The notes under the pieces: model-generated
What the model was told of the DNA's origin: nothing
Databases searched by the model: none
Seen by the model: the letters and a program-made list of their open reading frames with translations, nothing else
Assembly (NCBI GenBank): GCA_024277435.1
Contig: JAJRVJ010000017.1
Location: 1-47,772, forward strand
DNA: 47,772 nt
From: Patescibacteria group bacterium
GTDB lineage: Bacteria; Patescibacteriota; Patescibacteriia; UBA9570
Direction: 5' to 3'
Made by a program: the position numbers and the translations under genes
Shown: positions 24,653 to 33,933 of the stretch, piece after piece
Position numbering within the stretch: the stretch's first letter is position 1
Layout of the letters: every line of letters begins with the position of its first letter

Positions 24653-26735
24653 AAAATCACCAAAGAAGAAATCAGTTAAAAGTAAGTCCACTACAACTAG
24701 TAAGTCTTCATCGCGTAAAAAGGTAAAGCCAGCAGCAAAGCCTGTTATGGATGTTACACCTCCAAAAAAGGAAGTAGCTGTTAAGAAGGTAGTGCGTAAG
24801 AAAAAGGTTACTAAATCTGTACCAGCAAAAACTCGCAGAATGAGTCGAAAGAAAAAAGCACTTATTATCTTAGGGGTAATTGTAGTATTTGGTGGTCTAG
24901 GTAGTTGGTCTCTCTATACCAATGGCATGAAATTATATGACGAATCATTGGCTGCCAAGGATGATTTTGTTTTTGCTCAGGCCGCTCTTACAGAGCAGCG
25001 TTTTACTGACGCGGCAGATAATTTAACTAGCGCGGAACAACATTTAGCTAATGCTGGTGATGCTTCTGATAATCTTGGCTGGATAAAATGGGTGCCATGG
25101 GTATCAACGCAGTTCAAGGCGGTAGATAATTTACTACTTGGTGGTGAAAAAATTGCAAGTGCGTTGGTTGGTTTAAGTTATGTGGGTGATAGTATATTTA
25201 GCGCAATTGAATCTGACGATGTTACTATATCGAATATTACACCAAAGCAGCGCAAAGCTATTCTTGAAGAAATTAGTAAATCACCAGAAACATTACGGAC
25301 TGTACAAAGTGAATTAGCGATAGCAGTGGATGCACTAAATGAGATTCCGGATGAAGGACTACTTTCACCATTAGCTGTTGCTACAATTCCTATTAAAGAA
25401 CAACTGCCTACATTGGATCAAATTGTTGAAAAGGCAATTCCTTTCTTAGAAATCGTCCCTGGGTTAGTTGGGTATCCAGACGAGAAGACCTACTTATTCC
25501 TATTACAAAATAATACAGAATTGCGACCGACGGGTGGATTTATTGGAACATACGGGATTCTGATTCTTAAAAATGGTGATATTAAAGAGTTTAATACAGA
25601 TAACATTTATAATCTTGATAGTCCTAAAAAACAGGAATTATTTATTGATCCGCCAGAGGCGTTTAGCAAGTACATTGGCTCAACGCAGTGGTTTATGCGT
25701 GATGCAAATTGGCATCCAGACTTTCCTATCACCGCTGAAAAAGTTGAAGAGTTCTACCATTTAGAGGATGGGCCCATTGATAACATTGATGGTGTAATAG
25801 CAATGACACCTGAGGTGATTCATGACTTACTTGAATTAACCGGTTCAATTACCGTTGATGGCGAGGAATACACTTCCGATAATTTAACCGAGAAGCTTCA
25901 ATATAAAGTAGAGGTAGGATATCGCTTAGAAGGAACTAGTGACGCTGATCGAAAAGAGGTGATTGGTGATTTAGCTGGTCAAATTATGGATCGCATGTTA
26001 AATCTTCCAAAAAACCAGTGGGGTGACTTATGGACAATGGCGGTTGAGAATTTAGATCAAAAACACTTATTAATTTATTCAAAGGATGAGCAGACCCAGG
26101 AGTTAGTTGGTGAGCTTGGTTGGGATGGAGCAATGGTGCAAACCGATGGAGATTATTTAATGGTTGTAGATGCGAATTTGGCAGCGTTAAAAACAGATCG
26201 TGTTATGACAAAGGATGTTGAGTATGCAATTACGAAAGATGGTGATCGCTATAAAGCGAATCTCACATTAAAGTATTATAACGATGGAACTATTGGCACG
26301 TTCACAACTCGATACCGAACATATACTCGTATCTATGTTCCTCTAGGTAGTGAGCTTGTACAGACTAGTGGATTTTTAACAAATGATCGTTACTTGGGAG
26401 GAGATCCAGTTTCTGCCAAGGTGGCTCAGGACGATAAGATAAATCGTAGTATCTTTGAAGGCTTTATTTCTGTCGAACCTAAGACTGAGGAAATTATCAC
26501 TTTAGAATACTACTTACCAGATACAGTGATTCAACAGATAGAAGATGGAACATATGAGCTATACCTGCAGAAACAGTCCGGTACGGACAATGTATGGTAC
26601 GATTTCACCTTTGATATCGGTAGTAAAATTGATCAAACCACGGCGGTTGACGAGGTGGAAGAAATGAGTAATAATAAGGTGCATTTATCCAATCAATTAG
26701 ATGTGGATAAAGAAGTAATTATTGAATTACGTTAA
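24627..26735 (+). CDS. DUF4012 family membrane-anchored protein
   Basis: A 702-residue protein. A Lys/Ser/Thr-rich cytoplasmic tail of about 70 residues leads to one transmembrane helix (ALIILGVIVVFGGLGSWSLY, about 75-95) and a large extracytoplasmic part. The conserved DUF4012 block YLFLLQNNTELRPTGGFIGTYGILILKNGDIKEFNTDNIYNLD lies near residues 290-335. Further DUF4012-type text follows (WHPDFPITAEKVEEFYH, DGVIAMTPEVIHDLLELTG). The family resembles LytR-CpsA-Psr proteins in context and is common beside glycan genes in CPR and actinobacteria; the biochemical role is unproven. A wall or glycan attachment function is inferred from neighbours. Confidence 0.85.
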   Translation: MALVPEIHKKSPKKKSVKSKSTTTSKSSSRKKVKPAAKPVMDVTPPKKEVAVKKVVRKKKVTKSVPAKTRRMSRKKKALIILGVIVVFGGLGSWSLYTNGMKLYDESLAAKDDFVFAQAALTEQRFTDAADNLTSAEQHLANAGDASDNLGWIKWVPWVSTQFKAVDNLLLGGEKIASALVGLSYVGDSIFSAIESDDVTISNITPKQRKAILEEISKSPETLRTVQSELAIAVDALNEIPDEGLLSPLAVATIPIKEQLPTLDQIVEKAIPFLEIVPGLVGYPDEKTYLFLLQNNTELRPTGGFIGTYGILILKNGDIKEFNTDNIYNLDSPKKQELFIDPPEAFSKYIGSTQWFMRDANWHPDFPITAEKVEEFYHLEDGPIDNIDGVIAMTPEVIHDLLELTGSITVDGEEYTSDNLTEKLQYKVEVGYRLEGTSDADRKEVIGDLAGQIMDRMLNLPKNQWGDLWTMAVENLDQKHLLIYSKDEQTQELVGELGWDGAMVQTDGDYLMVVDANLAALKTDRVMTKDVEYAITKDGDRYKANLTLKYYNDGTIGTFTTRYRTYTRIYVPLGSELVQTSGFLTNDRYLGGDPVSAKVAQDDKINRSIFEGFISVEPKTEEIITLEYYLPDTVIQQIEDGTYELYLQKQSGTDNVWYDFTFDIGSKIDQTTAVDEVEEMSNNKVHLSNQLDVDKEVIIELR

Positions 26736-26750
26736 GTTCAAATTAGCTCA

Positions 26751-27758
26751 ATGTTTGTAAAAAAGATTGGTATTGACCTTGGCACAGTTAATACACTTGT
26801 ATATGTACCAAAAAAGGGCATTGCTATTAATGAGCCATCGGTTGTGGCAGTAGGCGAGTCTGATCGCCGAGTGTTAGCTGTGGGTAGTGAGGCTCGTGAG
26901 ATGCTTGGCCGCACACCAGATAGCATTATTGCCAAAAGGCCACTAAAAGATGGTGTTATCGCAGACTATAAAACTACGGAAAGTATGTTGCGCTTTTTTA
27001 TTAATAAGGCACTTGGTGGCGTGCGGTTTGTGAGCCCTGAAGTGATGATTGCTGTTCCGGCTGGTATCACCTCTACCGAGCGCCGGGCGGTTATTGATGC
27101 AACATTACAGGCTGGTGCGAAAGCGGCATTTATTATCAAGCAGCCGATTGCAGCGGCTATTGGTGCGGGCATTCCAATTGGTTCGGCGTCTGGGCACATG
27201 ATTATTGAAATTGGTGGTGGAACAAGTGAGATTGCGGTTATCTCTCTCGGTGGAATTGTAGCGAGTACGTCGGTTCGAATTGGTGGAACAAAGTTGGATT
27301 ATGCTATTCAGGAGTATGTGCGAAAAAAATATAATTTAGCAATTGGTGAACGGTCGGCCGAAGAATTAAAAATTAAGATAGGTTCTGCATTGCCATTAAG
27401 TGAAAAAATGTCGATGGAGGTGCGTGGTCGAGACATGCTTTCTGGTCTACCTCGTACAACGGAAGTGACTTCAGATGATATTACTGAAGCTATAGAAGAT
27501 GAATTACAAGGAATTGTGCAAGCAGTAAAATCGGTATTGCAAGAAACACCACCTGAATTGTCTGCCGATGTTATTGATAAGGGCATGGTTATTTCTGGTG
27601 GAACTGGTCAATTACGCAATCTTGATGAATTACTAGCTCGATCAATTGATGTTCCAGCATACGTAGCTGATGATCCTCTACAAAATGTAGTAAAGGGAAC
27701 TGGTGTTGCACTTGAGAATCTAGATTCCTACAAACGATCTATTTTATCTGCAAAATAG
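26751..27758 (+). CDS. MreB/Mbl-like actin, first copy
   Basis: A 335-residue bacterial actin: phosphate-1 loop KIGIDLGTVNTLVYVPKKGIAINEPSVVAV, GGVRFVSPEVMIAVPAGITSTERRAV, IIEIGGGTSEIAVISLGGIV (phosphate-2), ERSAEELKIKIGSA and VISGGTGQLRNLDELLA. It is expected to form membrane-bound filaments guiding wall synthesis. Unlike the second MreB in this window it is not followed by mreC. Here it lies between DUF4012 and a GT4 gene, so it may position glycan assembly and not the core elongasome. It diverges from the second copy across its whole length. Confidence 0.92.
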   Translation: MFVKKIGIDLGTVNTLVYVPKKGIAINEPSVVAVGESDRRVLAVGSEAREMLGRTPDSIIAKRPLKDGVIADYKTTESMLRFFINKALGGVRFVSPEVMIAVPAGITSTERRAVIDATLQAGAKAAFIIKQPIAAAIGAGIPIGSASGHMIIEIGGGTSEIAVISLGGIVASTSVRIGGTKLDYAIQEYVRKKYNLAIGERSAEELKIKIGSALPLSEKMSMEVRGRDMLSGLPRTTEVTSDDITEAIEDELQGIVQAVKSVLQETPPELSADVIDKGMVISGGTGQLRNLDELLARSIDVPAYVADDPLQNVVKGTGVALENLDSYKRSILSAK

Positions 27759-27759
27759 C

Positions 27760-28929
27760 ATGGCTGTTATCGGGATCGATGCATCGCGTGCAAACGTAGA
27801 AAAACGTACTGGAACAGAGTGGTATATTTATAACTTACTCAAGCAATTGCGTGATATCATACCTGAAAAACATACGGTAGTACTCTATACGAAAGAGCCG
27901 CTACGGGGTGATTTTGGTGTACTACCGAAGAATTGGAAGAATCAAGTATTACGGTGGCCTCCTCAATTAATGTGGACTCAACTAAGAATGTCCTTCACGA
28001 TGCTTAATCCACGTAAGCGTCCAGATATTTTATTTATTCCCGCTCATACGATTCCAATAATTCATCCGAAAAAAACTGTCTACGTAGCACATGATTTAGG
28101 GTTTGAGCGGATTAGCGAATTGTATTCTAAAAAGTATATTGGCGGAAAGGGTATGAATGCGTTAATTCGCATATTCTCATTCGGTAGATATAGTACCAAT
28201 GAGTTGGATTATCATCGTTGGTCTATGGCGTTTGCCGCACGACACGCTCAGTCCATTATTGCTATTTCACAATTCACTAAACAAGAGTTAGGTGAATTTT
28301 ACGATGTACAAGATGATCAAGTGACAGTTGTCTATAACGGGTTTTCGAGTGATGATTATATGCCATTGCCAAAAAACGATACGCAAGATCCGTATGTATT
28401 ATTTGTTGGTAGAATTGAACACAAAAAAAATATATTGAATTTGGTAAAAGCCTTTTCAATATTGCGAGAGAAATATAGCAGTGCGCATCGTTTGGTGTTA
28501 GCAGGATCTCCAGGGTATGGTTATGAAGACATCGATAAGGAGGTTCATAATCTAGGATTAGAAGATGTTGTAGAGATTACTGGCTATGTACCTCAGGAGG
28601 ACATGAACGCACTCATGAATAATGCTGACGTATTTGTATTTCCTTCACAGTACGAGGGTTTTGGAATTCCTGTATTGGAGGCTTTATCTACGAACACTCT
28701 CGTGGCATGTTCTGATATTCCACCGCTACACGAAGTAGGCGGCGATGCCTGTTGGTATTTTGATCAGCGTGATCCTCAGTCTATTTCCACAGTGATACAG
28801 AAGGCTATTACAAGCACTGAATCTGAGCGAGGGCGAAGGCGTTCGTTAGGGATGGATCAAGTACAGTTATTTTCATGGCAGCGTTGTGCATCGGAAACTT
28901 GGCAATTAATGCAAGCGGTACTAGAATAA
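27760..28929 (+). CDS. Glycosyltransferase family 4
   Basis: A 389-residue GT-B enzyme. The N-terminal part begins AVIGIDASRANVEKRTGTEWYIYNLL, typical of mannosyltransferase-like GT4 proteins. The donor domain begins YVLFVGRIEHKKNILNLVKAFSIL and contains the FVFPSQYEGFGIPVLEALSTNTLVACSDIPPLHEVGGDA motif. It starts one base after the MreB stop and is followed within 5 bases by holB. Probably the last gene of the surface-glycan cluster. Confidence 0.88.
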   Translation: MAVIGIDASRANVEKRTGTEWYIYNLLKQLRDIIPEKHTVVLYTKEPLRGDFGVLPKNWKNQVLRWPPQLMWTQLRMSFTMLNPRKRPDILFIPAHTIPIIHPKKTVYVAHDLGFERISELYSKKYIGGKGMNALIRIFSFGRYSTNELDYHRWSMAFAARHAQSIIAISQFTKQELGEFYDVQDDQVTVVYNGFSSDDYMPLPKNDTQDPYVLFVGRIEHKKNILNLVKAFSILREKYSSAHRLVLAGSPGYGYEDIDKEVHNLGLEDVVEITGYVPQEDMNALMNNADVFVFPSQYEGFGIPVLEALSTNTLVACSDIPPLHEVGGDACWYFDQRDPQSISTVIQKAITSTESERGRRRSLGMDQVQLFSWQRCASETWQLMQAVLE

Positions 28930-28934
28930 ATATA

Positions 28935-29906
28935 ATGCAGTATACAAAAGAAATTATTGGTCATGAGGAGCAGGTGGTGTACTTGCAAAATCAGGTAAAA
29001 AATGGTACGGTACCACATGCTCAGTTATGGTCTGGACCTAACCACATAGGTAAGAATACGCTCCTTGCTAACTATATTTATTGGCAGATTTGCGATGCTA
29101 GTGATCATTTATCAGCTTGCCTAGATTGCAGAAATTGTTTAATGGCTCAGTCTGGTACACATCCAAATATTACTATTTTAGATGGCGCTTATGGCACAAT
29201 TAAAATTGACGCTATTAAGCCAGTACTTTCAAGCTTGCGGCAATCCAGTTTAACGAAGGGACGGCGCTTTGTTGTGATTTTGAATGCGCACCAACTTACG
29301 CTGGGTGCAGCCAATGCTTTACTTAAGGCACTTGAGGAGCCGAATGATAGCATTCATTTTGTGATTGTTAGTGATCAACCTGATATGTTGCTCGAGACAA
29401 TTCGTTCTCGCTGCGCGGTGATTGAGTTTTATTCGGTAAAGAGCGAGTTAATGAGTCGCATTACACATAATACAGATATATTGGCTATTGCTCAGGGGCG
29501 TCCAGGAATTGCCAGGCAACTCTCAAAAGAGAGTGTTATAGAAGCATTGCGTGGTCGTGTAACGCAATGGACTGCAATTATGCGTTCAGCCTTATTTAGT
29601 GAGCGTAAAAATTTATCATCTGCCATGAAGTTAGATAAGCTAGATCGATCTAAGGCCATCCGAGAACTTAATGTACTAGAAGGTGTTGCGCACGATGTGT
29701 TATTATTGCAGCAGGGTATGCGTTCAAATTTACGCTATCCATTCGTTGCATCTGAGTTAGAAGAAATTGCTAAACAGTCGTCGCAGAAATCGAGTATACA
29801 AGCAGTGTATCTACTTAACAGAATACGAAAAGATCTCCAGTCTACTGGATCTGTGAAATTATCGTTTGATCATATTTTATTAACTCTCTATAGAGAATCC
29901 CTATGA
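28935..29906 (+). CDS. holB: DNA polymerase III delta' subunit
   Basis: Clamp-loader subunit. From ATG 28935 (MQYTKEIIGHEEQVVYLQ) it has 323 residues; the track start lies inside the GT4 gene. Features are HAQLWSGPNHIGKNTLL (a degenerate P-loop), a four-cysteine zinc module (CDASDHLSACLDCRNC), NAHQLTLGAANALLKALEEPNDSIHFVIVSDQPDMLLETIRSRC (AAA+ sensor 1/SRC region) and a helical C-terminus. The SRC motif and poor Walker A fit delta' better than gamma/tau. Its stop overlaps the next start by ATGA. Confidence 0.85.
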   Translation: MQYTKEIIGHEEQVVYLQNQVKNGTVPHAQLWSGPNHIGKNTLLANYIYWQICDASDHLSACLDCRNCLMAQSGTHPNITILDGAYGTIKIDAIKPVLSSLRQSSLTKGRRFVVILNAHQLTLGAANALLKALEEPNDSIHFVIVSDQPDMLLETIRSRCAVIEFYSVKSELMSRITHNTDILAIAQGRPGIARQLSKESVIEALRGRVTQWTAIMRSALFSERKNLSSAMKLDKLDRSKAIRELNVLEGVAHDVLLLQQGMRSNLRYPFVASELEEIAKQSSQKSSIQAVYLLNRIRKDLQSTGSVKLSFDHILLTLYRESL

Positions 29907-31027
29907 AACAAAGTCGCTATACAATTGGATTATTCGTTGCAGCGTTGGTGTTAACTGGAGCTAGTTGCGGAACAACTCTTGATGGAGGTGTGTATCGCAG
30001 TATAGATTACGCAGAAACATGGGAGTCGAGAAATTATATTGGTGAAGATGGCCGCAAGACACTTACTATCGGCAATGTGAGTGTAGCTGATATGGCATTT
30101 CATCCTGAAGATTCTAATGTAATCTTTTTAGGAACAAAAGGGAATGGACTGTATGTTTCTGTTGATGCAGGTGAACATTGGTCACAGGGGCAAATTCCAT
30201 CTGGTAATGTATATGCCGTTACATTTGATCCTGTAGAGCCTGAGATTGCGTACGCAGGAAAGGATACCTCAATTCTTAAAACACTTGATTCAGGACAGAC
30301 TTGGGAGACTGTGTATACAGACCCGAAAGGAGCAAAGATTAACGATATCGTTATTGATAGTTTTGATCATCGGATTGTATATGCTGCAACTTCAGTGGGT
30401 GGTATATATAAATCATATGATTTTGGTGAGAATTGGGATTTACGATTACAATATGAAGAGCCGGTAAATGAATTATTAATTCCATCATATAATACTCGAA
30501 TTATTTACGCCCTATTAGGCGATGGAAAATTATACGTTACTCATAATAGTGCTGAGCCAGATGATCCTGAGGTTGCTGACTTGATCAATACTGGATGGGA
30601 TAATTTACTTACCGAAGAAGTGCAAACTGAATTTGAAGGCTTTGGTGAAATAAAAGATATTGCGATGGATCCTAATGAGCAATCTGTCATCTATGCGGTA
30701 ACGCGGCGTGGTATCATGCGCGGTGAGCTTGAGGGTACAGCATGGTCTGACGTGCCAACGCTATTTGGATTCGATGACGATCAAAATAATAGTATTCGTA
30801 ATCTTACGATAACACCAGGGGATTCAAATATATTGTATTATAATGTAGGGAATACATTATATAAATCTACTGACGCTGGTATTACTTGGACAACTCTTAC
30901 GTCGTTTCCATCGAGCCGAAGAATTACATTATTACGAATTGATCCTGAAGTAAATAATGTGGTATATGCGGGAACAGAGGAGGTTGAACAGCAAAAAGGC
31001 TTAATTAAGAAAAGTAGTGACCAATAA
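29903..31027 (+). CDS. Beta-propeller lipoprotein with Asp-box (BNR/Ycf48-like) repeats
   Basis: A 374-residue exported protein. The start MKQSRYTIGLFVAALVLTGASC is a signal peptide with a lipobox-like end (Gly at -3 is not canonical). Repeated Asp-box motifs follow: SVDAGEHWSQG, TLDSGQTWETV, SYDFGENWDLR, STDAGITWTTL, each about 40-50 residues apart, with VIFLGTKGNGLYVS-type strands between. This is the sialidase/sortilin/Ycf48 propeller architecture, probably a binding scaffold and not a hydrolase. It is coupled to holB by ATGA and lies upstream of frr. The ligand is unknown. Confidence 0.8.
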   Translation: MKQSRYTIGLFVAALVLTGASCGTTLDGGVYRSIDYAETWESRNYIGEDGRKTLTIGNVSVADMAFHPEDSNVIFLGTKGNGLYVSVDAGEHWSQGQIPSGNVYAVTFDPVEPEIAYAGKDTSILKTLDSGQTWETVYTDPKGAKINDIVIDSFDHRIVYAATSVGGIYKSYDFGENWDLRLQYEEPVNELLIPSYNTRIIYALLGDGKLYVTHNSAEPDDPEVADLINTGWDNLLTEEVQTEFEGFGEIKDIAMDPNEQSVIYAVTRRGIMRGELEGTAWSDVPTLFGFDDDQNNSIRNLTITPGDSNILYYNVGNTLYKSTDAGITWTTLTSFPSSRRITLLRIDPEVNNVVYAGTEEVEQQKGLIKKSSDQ

Positions 31028-31051
31028 TAAAGATTAATATATAAGGTATTT

Positions 31052-31585
31052 ATGAGTGACGTGTTTAATTCAACCATAGAGCATTTAGAAAAAGAACTAT
31101 TAGGTTTACATCCAGGTAGAGTAACTCCTGCCGTGCTTGATGATATAAAAGTGAAGGCTTATGATACAGAAACAGAATTGAATCAGCTGGCTTCTATCAC
31201 TTCACAGGATGCTCAAACACTACTTGTGCAGCCGTGGGACGCATCTATTCTTAAAGATATTGAAACAGCGTTACGGGATGCTGGTAGAGATTACAATCCT
31301 GTTGTTGATGGTACTACTATTCGTCTTGTGTTTCCATCACTTACCGAGGAGAAGCGTAAGGAGTTAGTGAAGCGTATGCAGCAGCGCTGTGAAGAGGCGC
31401 ATGTTTCCATTAAGCGCATTCGTGAAGATATAATGAATGATCTCAAGGATAAGAAAAAAAATGGCGAGGTATCTGAAGATGAGTTTTTTTCTGAACAAAA
31501 AGATGCTCAGTCAATAGTGGATGAGTATAATAAAAAAATTAAGGATATAGCTCAGGCTAAGGAAACCGAGCTTATGACAATATGA
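31052..31585 (+). CDS. frr: Ribosome recycling factor
   Basis: Splits post-termination ribosomes together with EF-G. The 177 residues have the three-helix-bundle layout: MSDVFNSTIEHLEKELLGLHPGRVTPAVLDDIKVKAYDTETELNQLASIT, LLVQPWDASILKDIETALRDA, TIRLVFPSLTEEKRKELVKRM and a long charged helix. The LHPGRVTPAVLD segment corresponds to the usual LRTGRANPALLD. AAGG lies upstream of the ATG. The stop overlaps rseP by ATGA. Confidence 0.94.
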   Translation: MSDVFNSTIEHLEKELLGLHPGRVTPAVLDDIKVKAYDTETELNQLASITSQDAQTLLVQPWDASILKDIETALRDAGRDYNPVVDGTTIRLVFPSLTEEKRKELVKRMQQRCEEAHVSIKRIREDIMNDLKDKKKNGEVSEDEFFSEQKDAQSIVDEYNKKIKDIAQAKETELMTI

Positions 31586-32694
31586 TCACATCTGTAATTG
31601 TTTTCCTGCTGGTATTGGGTTTACTTGTTGTAGTTCATGAGTTGGGTCATTTTTTGGTAGCAAAGTTTTTTCGTGTAGGAGTTGATGAATTTGGCATTGG
31701 CTTCCCACCCCGTATAGGTGGTATACGATTTGGTAAAACCTTGTATTCTGTGAACTGGATACCGATTGGCGGGTTTGTGAAAATTAAGGGTGTTGTTGGA
31801 GGTGATCAAATGAACGATGATTCAGGTAAAGCATTAGGTGATGCGCAAGAGGATGATAATTTTTCTCAGAAACCAATTTGGCAGCGTTTTTTAATTTTAT
31901 TTGCTGGCATTGCCATGAATATTGGTTTGGCAGGAGTGCTCTTGAGCGTTGGCTTTATGATTGGTCTACCGTCGTCACTTGAGTCGTTACCGGTTGGAGC
32001 AAGTGTGAGCAATGAAGAAGTGATAGCAATTGATTTTAGTGATAACTCCACAGCACAGCAAGAAGGCTTACTGGTAGGAGATATACTAAGGGTGATTGAT
32101 GGCCGCACTATTAAGTCGGGTGATGATTTGCAAGGAGTATTTCATGATGTTTCTGATGAGGATGTTGTTACAGTAACGCTGGAGCGTTCGGTAGATGAAT
32201 TAATAGAAATTCAAGTGCCAGTTCAAAATCTTGGAGAAGGTCAATATGGTATCGGTGTGTATTATGCGGAATCCGGAATTGCGAAGCTTCCATGGTATCG
32301 AGCTATATATGAAGGTCCACGATTAGCCCTAAATCTCACCGAGGCTGTTTTACTAGGTCTAGCTGATACAATGATGGATGTATTTAATGGTAATGCTCAG
32401 GAATCCAGTGTTGCGGGCCCTGTAGGTATCGCCTCGTTAACTCATCAAGCAACTCAATTAGGTGTTGTCTATGTACTACAATTTGCTGCCCTATTATCGG
32501 TAAATCTGGCGATATTTAATTTATTACCTATACCCGCGCTTGATGGTGGAAGAATTGCATTTGTTGGATACGAATTGATTTTCCGTAAGCCTATTAATCA
32601 GAAAGTTGAAGCCATTGTCCACAATATTGGATTTTTACTGTTGTTACTATTAATATTGGCTGTTACTATTAAAGATGTATTTAGTTTTTTCTAA
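31582..32694 (+). CDS. rseP: Site-2 membrane metalloprotease (M50, RseP-like)
   Basis: Intramembrane zinc protease. The 370 residues show HELGHF (19-24) in TM1, GFPPRIGGIRFGKTLYSVNWIPIGGFVKIKG after it, one PDZ domain (EGLLVGDILRVIDGRTIKSGDDL), GPVGIASLTHQ and LLPIPALDGGRI in a late helix (third zinc ligand Asp). Family members cleave anti-sigma factors or signal peptides. No anti-sigma factor is present here, so the substrate is unknown. It has one PDZ domain, as in the B. subtilis RasP type, and is coupled to frr. Confidence 0.92.
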   Translation: MITSVIVFLLVLGLLVVVHELGHFLVAKFFRVGVDEFGIGFPPRIGGIRFGKTLYSVNWIPIGGFVKIKGVVGGDQMNDDSGKALGDAQEDDNFSQKPIWQRFLILFAGIAMNIGLAGVLLSVGFMIGLPSSLESLPVGASVSNEEVIAIDFSDNSTAQQEGLLVGDILRVIDGRTIKSGDDLQGVFHDVSDEDVVTVTLERSVDELIEIQVPVQNLGEGQYGIGVYYAESGIAKLPWYRAIYEGPRLALNLTEAVLLGLADTMMDVFNGNAQESSVAGPVGIASLTHQATQLGVVYVLQFAALLSVNLAIFNLLPIPALDGGRIAFVGYELIFRKPINQKVEAIVHNIGFLLLLLLILAVTIKDVFSFF

Positions 32695-32700
32695 TTTGTT

Positions 32701-33933
32701 ATGAAACAATCACATTTATTTACAAAAGTGCGCAAGGAGTTACCGGCTGATGAAGTATCGATTAATGCACAATTATTATTGCGGGCTGGTTACATCCATA
32801 AAGAAATGGCTGGTGTATATGCGTATCTGCCATTAGGTTGGCGTGTAATGAATAAGGTGATGCAGGTTATTCGTGAAGAAATGAATGTGGTAGGTGGACA
32901 GGAATTGTTTCTTACATCATTGCAAGATTCAAAGAAGTGGAAGGATACTGGTCGCTGGAGTGATGAAGTGATTGATGTGTGGTTCCGGACCACTATGGCT
33001 AATGGTACAGAAGTTGGCTTAGCGAATACTCATGAAGAGGCGATCGCACAAGTCATGATTAATCACATTCATTCATATAAGGATTTACCGGTAGTGGCGT
33101 ATCAATTTCAAACAAAGTTTCGGAATGAATTACGTGCTAAGAGTGGAATAATGCGGTCTCGTGAATTTATTATGAAGGATATGTATTCATTTTCTCGAAA
33201 TAAAGAGGAGCATGATGCATTTTATGAAAAAGCCCAGCAAGCATATATTAATGTATTCGAACGATTAGGGATTGGTAATGTAACATATTTTACATTTGCG
33301 TCTGGTGGATCATTCTCGCAATTTTCTCATGAATTTCAAACGGTAAGTGAGGTTGGTGAAGATACTATTTATATTGATGAAGAAAAGGGGATTGCTCTTA
33401 ACAAAGAAGTGTATACCGATGAAGTGATGGAAATGCTAGGAGTGAAGAAAGATACGCTAGTAGAGAAGGCTGCTGTTGAAGTTGGTAACATTTTTACATT
33501 AGGCACTAAATATGCAGAAGCATTGAATCTATCATATACTGATGAGGACGGTTCAGTGAATCCTGTATTTATGGGAAGTTACGGTATTGGTCCAGGTAGA
33601 GTGATGGGGGCGATCGTTGAGTTGCTACATGATGATAAAGGTATCGTTTGGCCAGATGCTATTGCACCATTTAGATTTCATCTAGTAAATTTGAACAAAG
33701 ATAGTGTTCAAGCGGACTCTGTATACGACTCTTTACAGAGAGCTGGTTTTGATGTACTGTATGACGACCGTTCTGCATCGGCTGGAGCTAAATTAGCAGA
33801 GGCTGATTTGTTAGGAATGCCATATCGCTTAGTGATAGGTTCACGTACTGGTGATAAGGTAGAGCACACAGTTCGTAAAACGGGTAAATCTGATTTATAT
33901 AGCGTAGATGAATTAATTTCTCAACATGCTTAA
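32701..33933 (+). CDS. proS: Prolyl-tRNA synthetase without the editing insertion
   Basis: Class II synthetase charging tRNA-Pro. The 410 residues run from MKQSHLFTKVRKELPADEVSINAQLLLRAGYIHKEMAGVYAYLPLGWRVM through LANTHEEAIAQVM, TKFRNELRAKSGIMRSREFIMKDMYSF (motif 2), GSYGIGPGRVMGAIVE (motif 3) and a C-terminal anticodon domain (FHLVNLNKDSVQADSVYDSLQRAGFDVLYDD). The roughly 180-residue INS editing domain between motifs 2 and 3 is reduced to a short linker, as in some alphaproteobacterial enzymes, so cis-editing of Ala-tRNA-Pro is not expected. The end overlaps mreB by 8 bases. Confidence 0.93.
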   Translation: MKQSHLFTKVRKELPADEVSINAQLLLRAGYIHKEMAGVYAYLPLGWRVMNKVMQVIREEMNVVGGQELFLTSLQDSKKWKDTGRWSDEVIDVWFRTTMANGTEVGLANTHEEAIAQVMINHIHSYKDLPVVAYQFQTKFRNELRAKSGIMRSREFIMKDMYSFSRNKEEHDAFYEKAQQAYINVFERLGIGNVTYFTFASGGSFSQFSHEFQTVSEVGEDTIYIDEEKGIALNKEVYTDEVMEMLGVKKDTLVEKAAVEVGNIFTLGTKYAEALNLSYTDEDGSVNPVFMGSYGIGPGRVMGAIVELLHDDKGIVWPDAIAPFRFHLVNLNKDSVQADSVYDSLQRAGFDVLYDDRSASAGAKLAEADLLGMPYRLVIGSRTGDKVEHTVRKTGKSDLYSVDELISQHA

